Positions 55,258-64,000 of a stretch of 64,000 nt of DNA are shown here, piece by piece; position 1 is the stretch's first letter, and each line of letters begins with the position of its first letter. The DNA is taken from positions 1,952,001-2,016,000 of the forward strand of contig NZ_CP013355.1 in NCBI RefSeq assembly GCF_001543325.1. The letters are read 5' to 3'. A model generated the notes under the pieces. That model was not told the DNA's origin. It did not search any database and saw only the letters and a program-made list of their open reading frames with translations. A program made the translations under genes and the position numbers. This stretch comes from Lutibacter profundi. Lineage in GTDB: Bacteria > Bacteroidota > Bacteroidia > Flavobacteriales > Flavobacteriaceae.

Positions 55258-55698
55258 ATGACGGATAACAATTTATACCCAACCAATACGCATGACCAGC
55301 ATATTGCTCATTTCGCTTCAATTGTAAGAATTGCTTTAATTGATAATAAAATTGATAAAAAGGAACGCAAACTTTTAGAAAAATTAGCGAGAAGGTTAGG
55401 CATTGATAAATTAGAATTTAAATTAATTTTAAAGAATCCTAAAAAATATCCTTTAAAATCTCCTGTAAGTTATGAAGAGCGTTTGGAAGAATTGTATGAC
55501 TTAACAAAGATGTTATTAATTGATAGAAATCCAACAATTGATAAAATTTCATTACTCGACAGAATTATTATAGGTTTAGGATTTCATCTCAATAATGTGA
55601 AAAAGATAAGAAAAGAAGCTATTAAGTTTTTCTTAAAAGAGCCTGATTTGGAAGATTTTAAAAAGGCTATTAAAAAAGCAAACCCAATGAAACACTAA
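55258..55698 (+). CDS. TerB-like protein, copy 1
   Basis: A 146-residue helical protein with the TerB-like pattern HFASIVRIALIDNKIDKKERKLLEKLARRLGI, repeated weakly in the second half (LTKMLLIDRNPTID...DRIIIGLGF). Domains of this kind occur in tellurite-resistance TerB and in many small proteins; no other ter gene is nearby, so resistance should not be assumed. It is followed by a paralogue. A 9-base inverted repeat (AAATTTAAG at 55209-55217 with CTTAAATTT at 55226-55234) lies upstream and could be an operator. Confidence 0.75.
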   Translation: MTDNNLYPTNTHDQHIAHFASIVRIALIDNKIDKKERKLLEKLARRLGIDKLEFKLILKNPKKYPLKSPVSYEERLEELYDLTKMLLIDRNPTIDKISLLDRIIIGLGFHLNNVKKIRKEAIKFFLKEPDLEDFKKAIKKANPMKH

Positions 55699-55734
55699 TT
55701 TAATTTTAAAATGTAAATATTTATTGAGTTTACC

Positions 55735-55742
55735 TATATTTG
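55735..55742 (+). promoter_or_regulatory. -7 box (TATATTTG) of TerB copy 2
   Basis: A perfect TAnnTTTG box, 18 bases before the ATG at 55761, showing that the second copy can be transcribed on its own. Confidence 0.5.
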
Positions 55743-55760
55743 CCCTTTAAAATAAAAAAG

Positions 55761-56195
55761 ATGGCAATATCAGATTATAATTTAAGTGGTGAGCAAAAAA
55801 GAAATATAGCACATTTTGCAAGCATTGTAAAATTAGCATTAGCCGATAATGTTATTACAGAAGGTGAAGAGGAAATGCTAAAAAGATTAGCTAAACGGTT
55901 TCACATTTTAGAAGATAAATACAATGAAATAATAGAAACTCATGAAAAATACCCTGTAAACACACCTCATAGTTATAATGAACGTATAGCGCACTTATAT
56001 GATTTAGTGAAAATGATTTATGCTGATAATGAAGTTTCAGGAGAAGAAGCAGTTGTTTTAAGAAAAATATGTGTTGGCCTTGGATTTCCTACTGATAATG
56101 TTGAAAAAGTTGTAGATGAAGCTATTCATTTAGTTTTAAATGATAATGATTTGGAAGAGTTTACAAAGGCTATAAAACAGGCAAATAAGATATAG
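55761..56195 (+). CDS. TerB-like protein, copy 2
   Basis: A 144-residue paralogue of the preceding protein: HFASIVKLALADNVITEGEEEMLKRLAKRF in the first half and LVKMIYADNEVSGEEAVVLRKICVGLGF in the second. This copy keeps acidic residues in both DN-x-(I/V)-x3-E loops, the likely metal-binding sites of TerB domains, whereas the second loop of copy 1 (RNPTID) is altered. The ATG at 55761 is chosen because the upstream extension overlaps the promoter box. Function unknown. Confidence 0.75.
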   Translation: MAISDYNLSGEQKRNIAHFASIVKLALADNVITEGEEEMLKRLAKRFHILEDKYNEIIETHEKYPVNTPHSYNERIAHLYDLVKMIYADNEVSGEEAVVLRKICVGLGFPTDNVEKVVDEAIHLVLNDNDLEEFTKAIKQANKI

Positions 56196-56309
56196 AAATA
56201 CACTGTTTTAAAATTTTTAAAGTATTTTATTACCTTTAATAAAATTTTTTTGCATATTTAACGTTTGAGAATGTTAAAACATAAACCCCCGACACAAGAC
56301 ACAAAAACT

Positions 56310-56942
56310 ATGAAATATTTAGTCTGTAAAAAAATATTGCTAATTTTTTCAATATTATTTTTAGTTAGCCAAATGCTTTATTCGCAGAATGAAGATGATA
56401 GATGGATTTTTGGAATAGGTTTTAACGCTGTTGATTATTTCCCAACCAATGTATACGGAAATGGGAATCCTGATGGATTTTTTAATGAAATAACAAATGC
56501 TGAAGACCATTGGAATATTGGTGGTCCAAAAATTAGCGCTACCCGCTATTTATGGAATAAACTTTCTGCTGAAGGATCTATTTCTTTTAATTCTATCACT
56601 AAGTTTGGAGAAAAAATAGTACCAAAAGTTACCTATATTGGGATTGATGTTAATTTACAGTACAATTTTATGAATCCTTTTAGTGATTTTTCAATTTTTG
56701 CTTTAGCAGGAGGAGGTTATACTTTTGCATTTTACAGTGGAGGAACCGTTAATTTTGGAGCAGGATCAAAGTATTGGTTTGGTGATAAATTTGGGGTAGG
56801 TGTGCAAGGTATGTATAAGTACAATTCTGAAGATTATAGATTATCTCCTCATTTTTATTATTCGCTTAGTTTAATTTATAGGTTAAATGGAAATGGAAGA
56901 AGTAAAAAATTCTTGTGGAGAGATGGGGCAAATTGCTTTTAA
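56310..56942 (+). CDS. Outer-membrane beta-barrel protein (OmpA N-terminal barrel type)
   Basis: A 210-residue protein with a signal peptide (MKYLVCKKILLIFSILFLVSQ..., cleavage near YSQN). The rest resembles the barrel domains of the two OmpA-like proteins near the window end: WIFGIGFNAVDYFPTN compares with [16 protein letters not shown] of the last gene. Unlike those, it has no thrombospondin repeats or OmpA domain and ends soon after the barrel with KKFLWRDGANCF. The ATG at 56310 is preferred to upstream starts because the signal peptide begins there. Confidence 0.8.
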   Translation: MKYLVCKKILLIFSILFLVSQMLYSQNEDDRWIFGIGFNAVDYFPTNVYGNGNPDGFFNEITNAEDHWNIGGPKISATRYLWNKLSAEGSISFNSITKFGEKIVPKVTYIGIDVNLQYNFMNPFSDFSIFALAGGGYTFAFYSGGTVNFGAGSKYWFGDKFGVGVQGMYKYNSEDYRLSPHFYYSLSLIYRLNGNGRSKKFLWRDGANCF

Positions 56943-56982
56943 GAATATTTAAATTACTAACTTGCATTAACAATTTCTATGA

Positions 56983-59900
56983 ATGCAAGAATTAACATTA
57001 TTTCAGGTTTATAATGCTTCCGCTGGTAGCGGTAAAACGTTTACGTTGGTAAAAGAATATTTAAAAATACTTTTGTCAAGTGATAATAAATTTAAATTTC
57101 AACAAATTTTAGCTGTGACTTTTACCAATAAAGCTGCATCTGAAATGAAAGAACGTGTAATTAAAAATCTTCATACATTCTCTAAAGAAGATACAAGTGA
57201 TATGTTAAAAGTAATTTGCAACGAAGCAAATTTAACAGAAGCAGTTATCTTTAAAAGATCAAAAATAATTTTAAATGCTATTTTACAAAATTATTCAGCA
57301 TTTAACATTACCACCATAGATAGTTTTACACATAAATTAATAAGAACTTTTGCGTACGATTTACATCTTCCAATGAGTTTTGAAGTTGAAATGGATGCTG
57401 AAAGCTTATTAAATGAAGCTGTAGATAATGTTATCTCAAAAATAGGAGAAAACAAAGAACTTACCAATATATTAATAAATTATGCTATTCAAAAAATAGA
57501 CGATGATAAATCTTGGGATATTACAAAAGAACTTAAATCATTTGCTAAAATTATTTTAAATGAAAACCATGCAACATATTTAAAAGAATTAAAAAATATT
57601 TCAATTACAGAGTTCAAGATATTAAAAGAAAAACTTCAAAAAGAAAATAATAAAATTGAAAAACAATTTTTAAAAATAGGAAATGAAGGATTAAAAATTA
57701 TTAACAAAAGCGATGTTGAAATTAAAGAATTTGCGAATGCAGGAGAACTTCCAAAACATTTTATAAAGTTAACGAAATTAAAAAAATTAAAGATAGACGA
57801 TTTAAAATTTGAAGGGAGATTAAATACTGTAATTGAGGAAAACAAAAAATTATTTTCAGGAAAATGCAGCGAATATTCAAAGCAAATTATTGAGAACGTA
57901 GCTTCAGATTTAAAAGAGCTGTTTTACGAATCAAAAAGATTGTATAATGAGACTTATGGGTTGTATATTTTAAATAAACTAATAATTGAAAGTTTAATAC
58001 CGTTAGCTGTACTAAATTATATAAATACTGCTTTAGAAGAATTAAAAACTGAAAACAACATATTATTAAATGCTGAATTTAATCAAAAGATAAGTGATAC
58101 TATTAAAAATGAACCCGCACCTTTTATTTATGAACGACTAGGAGAAAAGTTTCGATATTTTTTTATTGATGAAATGCAAGATACTTCTAAATTACAATGG
58201 GATAATTTAATACCACTTATAGAAAATGTTATTTCTTCCGAGGGTAATAATGGAGAAAAGGGAAAATTATTATTAGTTGGTGATGCAAAACAGTCAATTT
58301 ACAGGTGGAGAGGTGGTAAAGCAGAACAATTTATAGCGCTTTCTTCTTCTTCTGAAAAAAAGAAAGAAAATAATCCTTTTCATGTCGAAAAAGAGCTGTC
58401 TAGTCTAGACACAAACTATCGTAGCTACTCTGAAATAATAAATTTCAATAATTCGTTTTTTAAACATATTTCACAATATTTAAATAACCAAAGTTTTAGT
58501 AATTTATTTTTAGAAGGAAACAATCAAAATATCAATCAAAAAGAAGGGGGTTATGTGCAAATATCATTTGTAGAAAAACAAAGAAATGATAAAAATAATG
58601 AATTGATATATCCCCAGAAAGTATTAGATATAATTAAAAATTTAGATAATTCTTTTTATAAAAATGATGTTTGTGTATTAACCAGAACTAGAAAACAAGG
58701 TATTGATGTAGCTAATTATTTAGCTGAAAACGGCATTAAAATAATTTCTTCAGAGACTCTGCTAATAAAAAACAATGAAAAAATAAGTTTTATTATCAAT
58801 TTATTATATACACTACAAAATCAATTAAATAAAGAGTATAAAATTGAATTACTGTATTTTTTATATGAACACTTAAAGGTTAGAGATTCAAAGCATTCAT
58901 TTTTTAGTTATTTTATAAATTTAACAAACGTAGACTTTTTTGAAGAATTAAGAAATTTTGAAGTTTTTTTTAATTATAATGAATTTATTCAAAGTACGTT
59001 TTATGAAAGCATAGAGTATATTATTAGAAGTTTTAATTTAGCATTAACATCAGATTCTTTTATTCAATTTTTCTTAGATATTGTTTTTGAATTTCAACAA
59101 AAAAATAAGGCATCACATAATGACTTTTTAGATTATTGGGAATTAAAAAAAGATAAATTAAGCATTGTTGCCCCAGAAGATGAAAATGCAGTTAGAATTA
59201 TGACAATACACAAAGCAAAAGGATTAGAATTTCCAGTAGTTATTTACCCTTATAGTATTGAAATTTACAGACAAATAAATCCTAAAGTTTGGTATTTATA
59301 CAATCAAACAAACTCAATAAAATCAGTTTTAATTAATTATAGTAGTAAATTAAATTATATTAGTGAACAAGGAAAACAGTTGTTTTTAAAACAAAAAGAG
59401 GAGCTAGAGTTAGATAATTTTAATTTATTATATGTTGCCTTAACAAGGCCTATTGAACAGTTGTATATTGTTTCAGAAAAAAACATTACAAGTAAGGGTG
59501 AAGAGAATTTAAGTCATTCATCAGGGCTTTTTATAAATTTTTTGAAACACAAAAAAATATGGAATTCAGAAAAATACGATTATAGTTTTGGTAATTCAAA
59601 ACGACTTAAAACGGCTGTAAAAAATAAAAATAAAACCACTACACTAAACAGTTTTATTACAAATTCTTGGAAAAACCACAATATTTCAATTGTAGCAAAC
59701 TCTTCGTTACTATGGGGAACAGAGCAAGGAAGTGCTATAGCTTATGGTAATTTAATTCATGCAATTTTAGCTGATATTAAAACTGAAAATGATATTTTGG
59801 ATGTTGTAAATAAATACGTATACAACGGGTCAATAACCATTGAAGAACAAGAAGAAATTACAATTATCTTGAAAAAGATAGTAAATCACGTGCAGTTGTA

Positions 59901-60156
59901 TTCTTATTTTCAACAAAACATTCAAATTTTTAACGAACAAGAAATACTAACGTCAGATAAGAATATTATTATTCCAGATAGATTAGTTATTAGAGGAAAC
60001 AACATAACAATTATAGATTATAAAACAGGAAACCCTTCTAAAAAATATCATAAACAGCTTATTAAATACGCTAAAGTATTAGAAGAATTAAATTATTTTA
60101 TTGAAAAAAAATTATTGGTTTATATTAATGCTGAAATTACTATTGAAGAAGTTTAA
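56983..60156 (+). CDS. UvrD/AddA-type helicase with RecB-like nuclease domain
   Basis: A 1057-residue protein of the AddA/RecB type that processes DNA double-strand breaks. Walker A is YNASAGSGKTFTL (residues 10-22), motif II FFIDEMQDTSKLQ, then VGDAKQSIYRWRGG, VRIMTIHKAKGLEFPVVIY and LLYVALTRPIEQLY. The C-terminal PD-(D/E)XK nuclease has GNLIHAIL, PDRLVI and IIDYKTGNP, so both helicase and nuclease active sites appear intact. An AddB partner is expected but not seen in this window. kbl follows after 33 bases but has its own -7 box. Confidence 0.92.
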   Translation: MQELTLFQVYNASAGSGKTFTLVKEYLKILLSSDNKFKFQQILAVTFTNKAASEMKERVIKNLHTFSKEDTSDMLKVICNEANLTEAVIFKRSKIILNAILQNYSAFNITTIDSFTHKLIRTFAYDLHLPMSFEVEMDAESLLNEAVDNVISKIGENKELTNILINYAIQKIDDDKSWDITKELKSFAKIILNENHATYLKELKNISITEFKILKEKLQKENNKIEKQFLKIGNEGLKIINKSDVEIKEFANAGELPKHFIKLTKLKKLKIDDLKFEGRLNTVIEENKKLFSGKCSEYSKQIIENVASDLKELFYESKRLYNETYGLYILNKLIIESLIPLAVLNYINTALEELKTENNILLNAEFNQKISDTIKNEPAPFIYERLGEKFRYFFIDEMQDTSKLQWDNLIPLIENVISSEGNNGEKGKLLLVGDAKQSIYRWRGGKAEQFIALSSSSEKKKENNPFHVEKELSSLDTNYRSYSEIINFNNSFFKHISQYLNNQSFSNLFLEGNNQNINQKEGGYVQISFVEKQRNDKNNELIYPQKVLDIIKNLDNSFYKNDVCVLTRTRKQGIDVANYLAENGIKIISSETLLIKNNEKISFIINLLYTLQNQLNKEYKIELLYFLYEHLKVRDSKHSFFSYFINLTNVDFFEELRNFEVFFNYNEFIQSTFYESIEYIIRSFNLALTSDSFIQFFLDIVFEFQQKNKASHNDFLDYWELKKDKLSIVAPEDENAVRIMTIHKAKGLEFPVVIYPYSIEIYRQINPKVWYLYNQTNSIKSVLINYSSKLNYISEQGKQLFLKQKEELELDNFNLLYVALTRPIEQLYIVSEKNITSKGEENLSHSSGLFINFLKHKKIWNSEKYDYSFGNSKRLKTAVKNKNKTTTLNSFITNSWKNHNISIVANSSLLWGTEQGSAIAYGNLIHAILADIKTENDILDVVNKYVYNGSITIEEQEEITIILKKIVNHVQLYSYFQQNIQIFNEQEILTSDKNIIIPDRLVIRGNNITIIDYKTGNPSKKYHKQLIKYAKVLEELNYFIEKKLLVYINAEITIEEV

Positions 60157-60163
60157 AATCTTA

Positions 60164-60171
60164 TAAATTTG
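60164..60171 (+). promoter_or_regulatory. -7 box (TAAATTTG) of kbl
   Basis: A perfect TAnnTTTG box, 18 bases before the kbl ATG, just after the helicase stop codon. Confidence 0.55.
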
Positions 60172-60189
60172 TAGAAAAAACAACTAACA

Positions 60190-61383
60190 ATGTACGGTAA
60201 AATACAACAACATTTACAAAAAGAACTGGAAGAAATTAAAGAGGCAGGTTTATATAAATCTGAACGTATTATAACAACTTCACAAGATGCGGTAATAAAA
60301 ATAAGTACAGGAGAAGAGGTAATTAATTTTTGTGCTAATAATTATTTAGGGCTATCAAACAACAAAGAGGTAATTCAAGCAGCTAAAGATACGATGGATT
60401 CTCATGGTTATGGAATGTCATCGGTTCGTTTTATTTGCGGAACACAGGATATCCATAAACAATTAGAGGAAACAATAGCAACATTTTATAAAACAGAAGA
60501 CACCATTCTTTATGCAGCAGCTTTTGATGCTAACGGAGGCGTTTTTGAACCGCTTTTATCTGTAGATGATGCAATTATTTCTGATTCGTTAAATCACGCT
60601 TCAATTATTGATGGCGTTCGTTTATGTAAGGCGGCGAGATATAGATATAATAATAACAATATGGCTTCTTTAGAGGAGCAACTTATTGAAGCCAATAAAA
60701 AAGAACACCGCTTTAAAATAATTGTTACCGATGGTGTTTTTTCTATGGATGGTATTGTTGCAAGCCTTGATAAAATATGTGACTTAGCAGATAAATATGA
60801 TGCATTAGTGATGGTTGACGAATGTCATGCCGCAGGTTTTATTGGCGCAACAGGGAGAGGAACATTAGAATTAAAAAATGTAATAGGAAGAGTTGACATA
60901 ATAACAGGAACACTTGGAAAAGCCCTAGGCGGAGCCATGGGAGGCTACACAACAGGCAAGAAAGAAATTATAGAATTGTTACGTCAACGATCAAGGCCTT
61001 ATTTATTTTCAAATTCTTTAGCCCCAGCAATAGTAGGAGCATCCTTAAAGGTTTTTGAGTTAATATCTAACGACACAACGTTAAGAGATAAATTAGAATG
61101 GAATACAAACTACTTTAAAAAGGGAATGATTGATGCGGGGTTTGACATAGTAAAAGGAGATTCAGCCATTGTACCAGTAATGCTTTATGATGCAAAACTA
61201 GCTCAAAATATGGCGGCAATGCTTTTAGAGGAAGGTATTTACGTAATAGGATTTTTCTTTCCAGTTGTACCTAAAGAAAAAGCGAGAATAAGAGTGCAAT
61301 TATCTGCTGCTCACAACAAAGCACATTTAGATAAAGCAATTGATGCTTTTATAAAAGTGGGAAAAAATCTTAAGGTATTGTAG
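60190..61383 (+). CDS. kbl: Glycine C-acetyltransferase (2-amino-3-ketobutyrate CoA ligase)
   Basis: A 397-residue PLP enzyme of the alpha-oxoamine synthase family, converting 2-amino-3-ketobutyrate and CoA to glycine and acetyl-CoA in threonine breakdown. It has [11 protein letters not shown] at the N-terminus, the [12 protein letters not shown] segment, and the PLP lysine in TLGKALGG (Lys244, the same position as in E. coli Kbl). Length is typical. The dehydrogenase partner (tdh) is not in the window. kbl next to OmpA is a recurrent flavobacterial order, in my recollection. Confidence 0.94.
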   Translation: MYGKIQQHLQKELEEIKEAGLYKSERIITTSQDAVIKISTGEEVINFCANNYLGLSNNKEVIQAAKDTMDSHGYGMSSVRFICGTQDIHKQLEETIATFYKTEDTILYAAAFDANGGVFEPLLSVDDAIISDSLNHASIIDGVRLCKAARYRYNNNNMASLEEQLIEANKKEHRFKIIVTDGVFSMDGIVASLDKICDLADKYDALVMVDECHAAGFIGATGRGTLELKNVIGRVDIITGTLGKALGGAMGGYTTGKKEIIELLRQRSRPYLFSNSLAPAIVGASLKVFELISNDTTLRDKLEWNTNYFKKGMIDAGFDIVKGDSAIVPVMLYDAKLAQNMAAMLLEEGIYVIGFFFPVVPKEKARIRVQLSAAHNKAHLDKAIDAFIKVGKNLKVL

Positions 61384-61402
61384 AAAATTAGCAAAAACAC
61401 AT

Positions 61403-61429
61403 TATATTTGAGATAATTTTGTATTTTTG
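61403..61429 (+). promoter_or_regulatory. Two -7 boxes upstream of the first ompA-like gene
   Basis: TATATTTG (61403-61410) and TATTTTTG (61422-61429) both match TAnnTTTG perfectly. The first has a TTG 22 bases upstream (61378-61380). Either or both may be used. Confidence 0.5.
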
Positions 61430-61440
61430 TCATTAAAGTT

Positions 61441-61458
61441 TAAGCTAAGAGTAGCTTA
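61441..61458 (+). other. Hairpin in the ompA-like 5' leader
   Basis: A perfect 7-base stem (TAAGCTA 61441-61447 with TAGCTTA 61452-61458) with a 4-base loop lies near the predicted 5' end of the transcript and is followed by an A-rich stretch up to the ATG. It may stabilise the mRNA, as the 5' hairpins of ompA do in E. coli; this is inference. Confidence 0.45.
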
Positions 61459-61498
61459 CAAAAAAAAAAGAAAGAACATTAAATTTAATTAATTGAAA

Positions 61499-62809
61499 AT
61501 GAAACATTTAAAAATTGCCTTTTTGGCCCTGTTGTTAATTGTATCCTATAGTAATGTTAATGCTCAGGATAAAGAAAATCCTTGGATGTTAAACTTTGGG
61601 ACTAACCTAATTGATATCCAAGATTCAGGAAGTAATCTTAGTTGGGGAGGTAAAGCATTTTTAGGGAGGTATATAGGGAAAGGATTTAGCTTGGAATTAG
61701 CAGGAGCGGTAAATGAAGTGGCAAGACCTTGGGGGGCTCGTGCCGACGCTACCTTTGCAGGAATAGATTTAAATGTAAAGTATGATTTAAATAATGCATT
61801 TGGAGAATCGAAATGGTTTGACCCATTTTTATACACAGGTGTAGGACAAAATTGGGTAGGAGCGCAAAACGGTTTGAGTATAAATATTGGAGTTGGGTTC
61901 AATGCTTGGTTTAGCGATCATTTAGGAATTAACGTTACAAGTGGTTATAAAAAAGTAAATACTCCGGTAGATTTTACAATGTATCAACATTCTTTAGGTT
62001 TGGTTTGGAAATTTGGAAAATCTGATACAGATGGAGATGGAATTAGAGATAAAGATGATGCATGTCCAAGAGTTGCAGGGTTGGCTGAGTTTAACGGTTG
62101 TCCAGATACTGATGCTGATGATGATGGAGTTTCAGATTGCTGTGATGAATGTATAAACACACCGGGATTAATAGAGTTCAATGGTTGCCCAGATACAGAT
62201 GGAGATGGAGTACCAGATAAAGATGACGCTTGTCCAGAAATTCCAGGTTTAATGGAGTTACAAGGTTGCCCAGATACAGATGGAGATGGAGTAGCAGATA
62301 AAGATGATACTTGCCCAGACGTATTTGGACCAGAAGCAAATAGTGGATGCCCTTATATTGACAATGACGGTGATGGTGTAATTGATATTTTAGATAAATG
62401 TATTACGGTTCCTGGACCTGCTTCTAATGAAGGTTGTCCAGAAGTATTTATGCAAAAGGAAACTATTGATATGGCTGCAAAAGGAATTAATTTTGATACA
62501 GGAAAATATTCACTTAGACCAGGTGTTACAGAAATTTTAGATAAGGTAGCAAGTATTTTAAATCAAGAAGAAAATGTGCAATTTAATTTTGTAATAGGAG
62601 GACATACCGATAGTACAGGTTCTACAAAAAGAAACTTAGTATTATCTGAAGCAAGAGCTAATGCAGTTAAAGATTATTTAATATCTAAAGGAGTTGATGC
62701 GAATAGATTAACAGCAAAAGGTTATGGAGAATCACTTCCGATTGACACAAATTCAACTAAAGAAGGTAGGTTTAACAACAGAAGAGTAGAAGTTAAAGAA
62801 AAAGAATAG
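61499..62809 (+). CDS. OmpA-family protein with thrombospondin type 3 repeats
   Basis: A 436-residue outer-membrane protein: signal peptide (about 1-22), beta-barrel (about 25-175), five thrombospondin type 3 calcium-binding repeats (about 177-312; DTDGDGIRDKDDACP and related), and a C-terminal OmpA peptidoglycan-binding domain (about 320-436; FVIGGHTDSTGS, RANAVKDYLISKGV, NNRRVEVK). The second repeat is atypical, with extra cysteines (DCCDECINTPG). It anchors the outer membrane to the cell wall. The ATG at 61499 is preferred over a TTG two codons upstream. It is followed by a strong terminator and a paralogue. Confidence 0.93.
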   Translation: MKHLKIAFLALLLIVSYSNVNAQDKENPWMLNFGTNLIDIQDSGSNLSWGGKAFLGRYIGKGFSLELAGAVNEVARPWGARADATFAGIDLNVKYDLNNAFGESKWFDPFLYTGVGQNWVGAQNGLSINIGVGFNAWFSDHLGINVTSGYKKVNTPVDFTMYQHSLGLVWKFGKSDTDGDGIRDKDDACPRVAGLAEFNGCPDTDADDDGVSDCCDECINTPGLIEFNGCPDTDGDGVPDKDDACPEIPGLMELQGCPDTDGDGVADKDDTCPDVFGPEANSGCPYIDNDGDGVIDILDKCITVPGPASNEGCPEVFMQKETIDMAAKGINFDTGKYSLRPGVTEILDKVASILNQEENVQFNFVIGGHTDSTGSTKRNLVLSEARANAVKDYLISKGVDANRLTAKGYGESLPIDTNSTKEGRFNNRRVEVKEKE

Positions 62810-62820
62810 AACATTTTCAA

Positions 62821-62871
62821 ATATTAAATAAAAAAGCTATTTCATTATGAAGTAGCTTTTTTATTTAATAT
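62821..62871 (+). terminator. Strong intrinsic terminator between the two ompA-like genes
   Basis: A 23-base stem with one G-U pair (62821-62843 with 62849-62871) and a 5-base loop, containing a T-run, so it could act on either strand. Confidence 0.9.
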
Positions 62872-62880
62872 TTAAATACT

Positions 62881-62888
62881 TATCTTTG
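62881..62888 (+). promoter_or_regulatory. -7 box (TATCTTTG) of the second ompA-like gene
   Basis: A perfect TAnnTTTG box, 37 bases before the ATG at 62926, directly after the terminator. Confidence 0.55.
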
Positions 62889-62925
62889 CCAGCAAGACAT
62901 AAATTATTAATTAAATTATATAAAA

Positions 62926-64000
62926 ATGAAACATTTAAAAGTAGCTTTTTTGGCTTTATTATTAATTATTGGTTTCAACAATATTAATGCGCAGGATAAA
63001 AATAATACTTGGGCAATTGGTTTAGGTGTAAATGCTATAGATTTTTACCCAACTAATTCAGGCCTCCCTGGACATGGTGGTTGGTTTGATGAGTTTGCCA
63101 ATACAGGAGACCATTTCAATATTGTTTCATCAATAAGTAAAATGAGCGTTAGTAAATATTTAGTGGATGGGTTTAGCCTTGAAGCAGCAGGAACATTAAA
63201 TAGAATAACTAGAGTAGGAGATAATACTATCTCAGAAATATCTTATTATGGTTTAGATGGAGCTGTTAAGTATGACCTTAACAATGTTATAGGTAACACC
63301 TCTAAATTTAACCCGTATGCTACTGTTGGAGGAGGTTATACGTGGTTAGATGAATTAGGAACAGCAACTTTTAACGCTGGTTTAGGAGTTAACTTTTGGT
63401 TCTCTGAAAAGGTAGGGTTAAATTTTGAAACAAAGTACAAACAAACATTTGAAAGTAACATAGTACAACATTTTCAACACTCTTTAGGACTTGTTCTTAA
63501 ATTTGGAGGAACCGATACTGATGGTGATGGTGTTTATGATCAATTTGATGCTTGCCCTGAAGTTTTTGGCTTAGTTGAATATAAAGGTTGCCCTGATTCA
63601 GACAGTGATGGAGTTATTGATTCAGAAGATGACTGTCCAAATGTTGCAGGTTTAGCATCTTTAAATGGATGTCCAGATGCCGATGAAGATGGAATTGCAG
63701 ATAAAAATGATGATTGCCCTAATGTTAAAGGCTCAAAAGCAAACAATGGATGTCCTGACACAGATGGAGATGGAGTGTTAGACAAAAATGATGATTGTCC
63801 TCAAGTATCAGGACCTGAAGCTAATAAAGGTTGCCCTTGGCCAGATACAGATGGAGATGGAGTATTAGATAAAGATGATAACTGTATTGATGAAGCAGGA
63901 CCTGCTTCTAACAATGGTTGTCCGGTAATTACTGAAGTAGAGATAGCAAAATTAGAAGAATTATTTAAAACTGTTTATTTTGATTCTGGAAGAGATATTA
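62926..64000 (+). CDS. OmpA-family protein with thrombospondin type 3 repeats, 3' end outside the window
   Basis: The open frame runs to the window end without a stop (358 codons seen). It starts [13 protein letters not shown], nearly identical to the signal peptide of the preceding gene, followed by a barrel (about 25-195; [16 protein letters not shown]) and at least five thrombospondin type 3 repeats (about 200-340). The last visible residues, VYFDSGRDI, are the beginning of an OmpA domain, whose remainder lies beyond 64000. It is a tandem paralogue of the preceding gene, with its own promoter. Confidence 0.92.
   Translation, partial: MKHLKVAFLALLLIIGFNNINAQDKNNTWAIGLGVNAIDFYPTNSGLPGHGGWFDEFANTGDHFNIVSSISKMSVSKYLVDGFSLEAAGTLNRITRVGDNTISEISYYGLDGAVKYDLNNVIGNTSKFNPYATVGGGYTWLDELGTATFNAGLGVNFWFSEKVGLNFETKYKQTFESNIVQHFQHSLGLVLKFGGTDTDGDGVYDQFDACPEVFGLVEYKGCPDSDSDGVIDSEDDCPNVAGLASLNGCPDADEDGIADKNDDCPNVKGSKANNGCPDTDGDGVLDKNDDCPQVSGPEANKGCPWPDTDGDGVLDKDDNCIDEAGPASNNGCPVITEVEIAKLEELFKTVYFDSGRDI

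Noticed and set aside
55258-56195. Tellurite-resistance operon
   Set aside because: Only the TerB-like fold is present; no terC, terD or terZ genes are nearby.
62020-62460. Short GATGGAGATGGA-type repeats in the ompA-like genes
   Set aside because: They encode the Asp-rich loops of thrombospondin type 3 repeats and are not a separate DNA element.
1-64000. tRNA, rRNA, tmRNA, insertion sequence, prophage or origin
   Set aside because: None of the intergenic regions has a cloverleaf with a T-loop motif, transposase remnant with inverted ends, or DnaA-box cluster that I could see by eye.

Overview
The window is chromosomal DNA from a member of the Bacteroidota, almost certainly Flavobacteriia (Flavobacteriaceae). 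The reasons are strong AT richness, many secreted proteins with a C-terminal type IX secretion (T9SS) sorting domain, a PorZ homologue, a TonB-dependent receptor with an N-terminal carboxypeptidase-like domain, LytTR/LytS and PhoB/PhoR-like regulators, OmpA proteins with thrombospondin type 3 repeats, and repeated TAnnTTTG -7 promoter boxes (the Bacteroidota housekeeping sigma pattern) with almost no Shine-Dalgarno signals. I saw no rRNA, tRNA, insertion sequence, prophage or CRISPR array.

Layout. 0-9 kb: hemolysin III-type membrane protein, an alpha-2-macroglobulin lipoprotein with an intact thioester motif, and penicillin-binding protein 1C (the same pairing as yfhM-pbpC of E. coli). 8.9-11.6 kb: LytTR response regulator and LytS-type kinase, followed by an unusual 690-base regulatory tract. 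11.6-17.1 kb: porZ-recO-TonB receptor cluster. 17.2-25.5 kb: a giant T9SS-exported adhesin-like protein and a T9SS-exported M14 carboxypeptidase. 25.6-33.6 kb: glutaryl-CoA dehydrogenase-like enzyme (-), rnpA, S41 protease, a DUF6909-like protein, sugar transferase, purD and a glycosyltransferase without a normal start codon. 33.5-36.3 kb: PhoR/PhoB-like pair (-) and a divergent exported lamin-tail protein. 36.4-43.5 kb: DEDDy exonuclease, ABC-F ATPase (-), and a 1470-residue M4 metalloprotease (-) with near-identical internal repeats. 43.9-55.2 kb: TPR/DUF4292/EnvC operon, thioesterase, SPOR protein, dprA, HAD phosphatase, a small unknown protein, EamA transporter and mfd. 55.3-64 kb: two TerB-like proteins, a beta-barrel protein, an AddA/RecB-type helicase-nuclease, kbl and two tandem OmpA genes, the last cut by the window end.

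The most interesting structure is regulatory. Direct repeats of ACCATTTAT spaced exactly 21 bases apart (the geometry bound by LytTR regulators) occur twice just downstream of the LytTR/LytS operon and once, as three copies, upstream of the M4 protease. The two copies near the operon have the same distance (53 bases) to a downstream -7 box. One box precedes an unrecognised 76-codon ORF; the other precedes a short transcript unit with a possible 14-codon cationic peptide ORF and a strong terminator. This looks like a compact LytTR regulon. A second array, five T(A/T)AC units at exact 11-base spacing, lies between the PhoB-like regulator and the lamin-tail gene and resembles a Pho box.

Functionally the window is dominated by cell-envelope and secretion functions (T9SS cargo, PorZ, peptidoglycan synthesis and hydrolase activation, OmpA) mixed with DNA repair genes (recO, mfd, dprA, addA-like) and some metabolism. 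Several gene starts were moved from the longest possible ORF to an internal ATG because the upstream part overlaps a promoter box or terminator.
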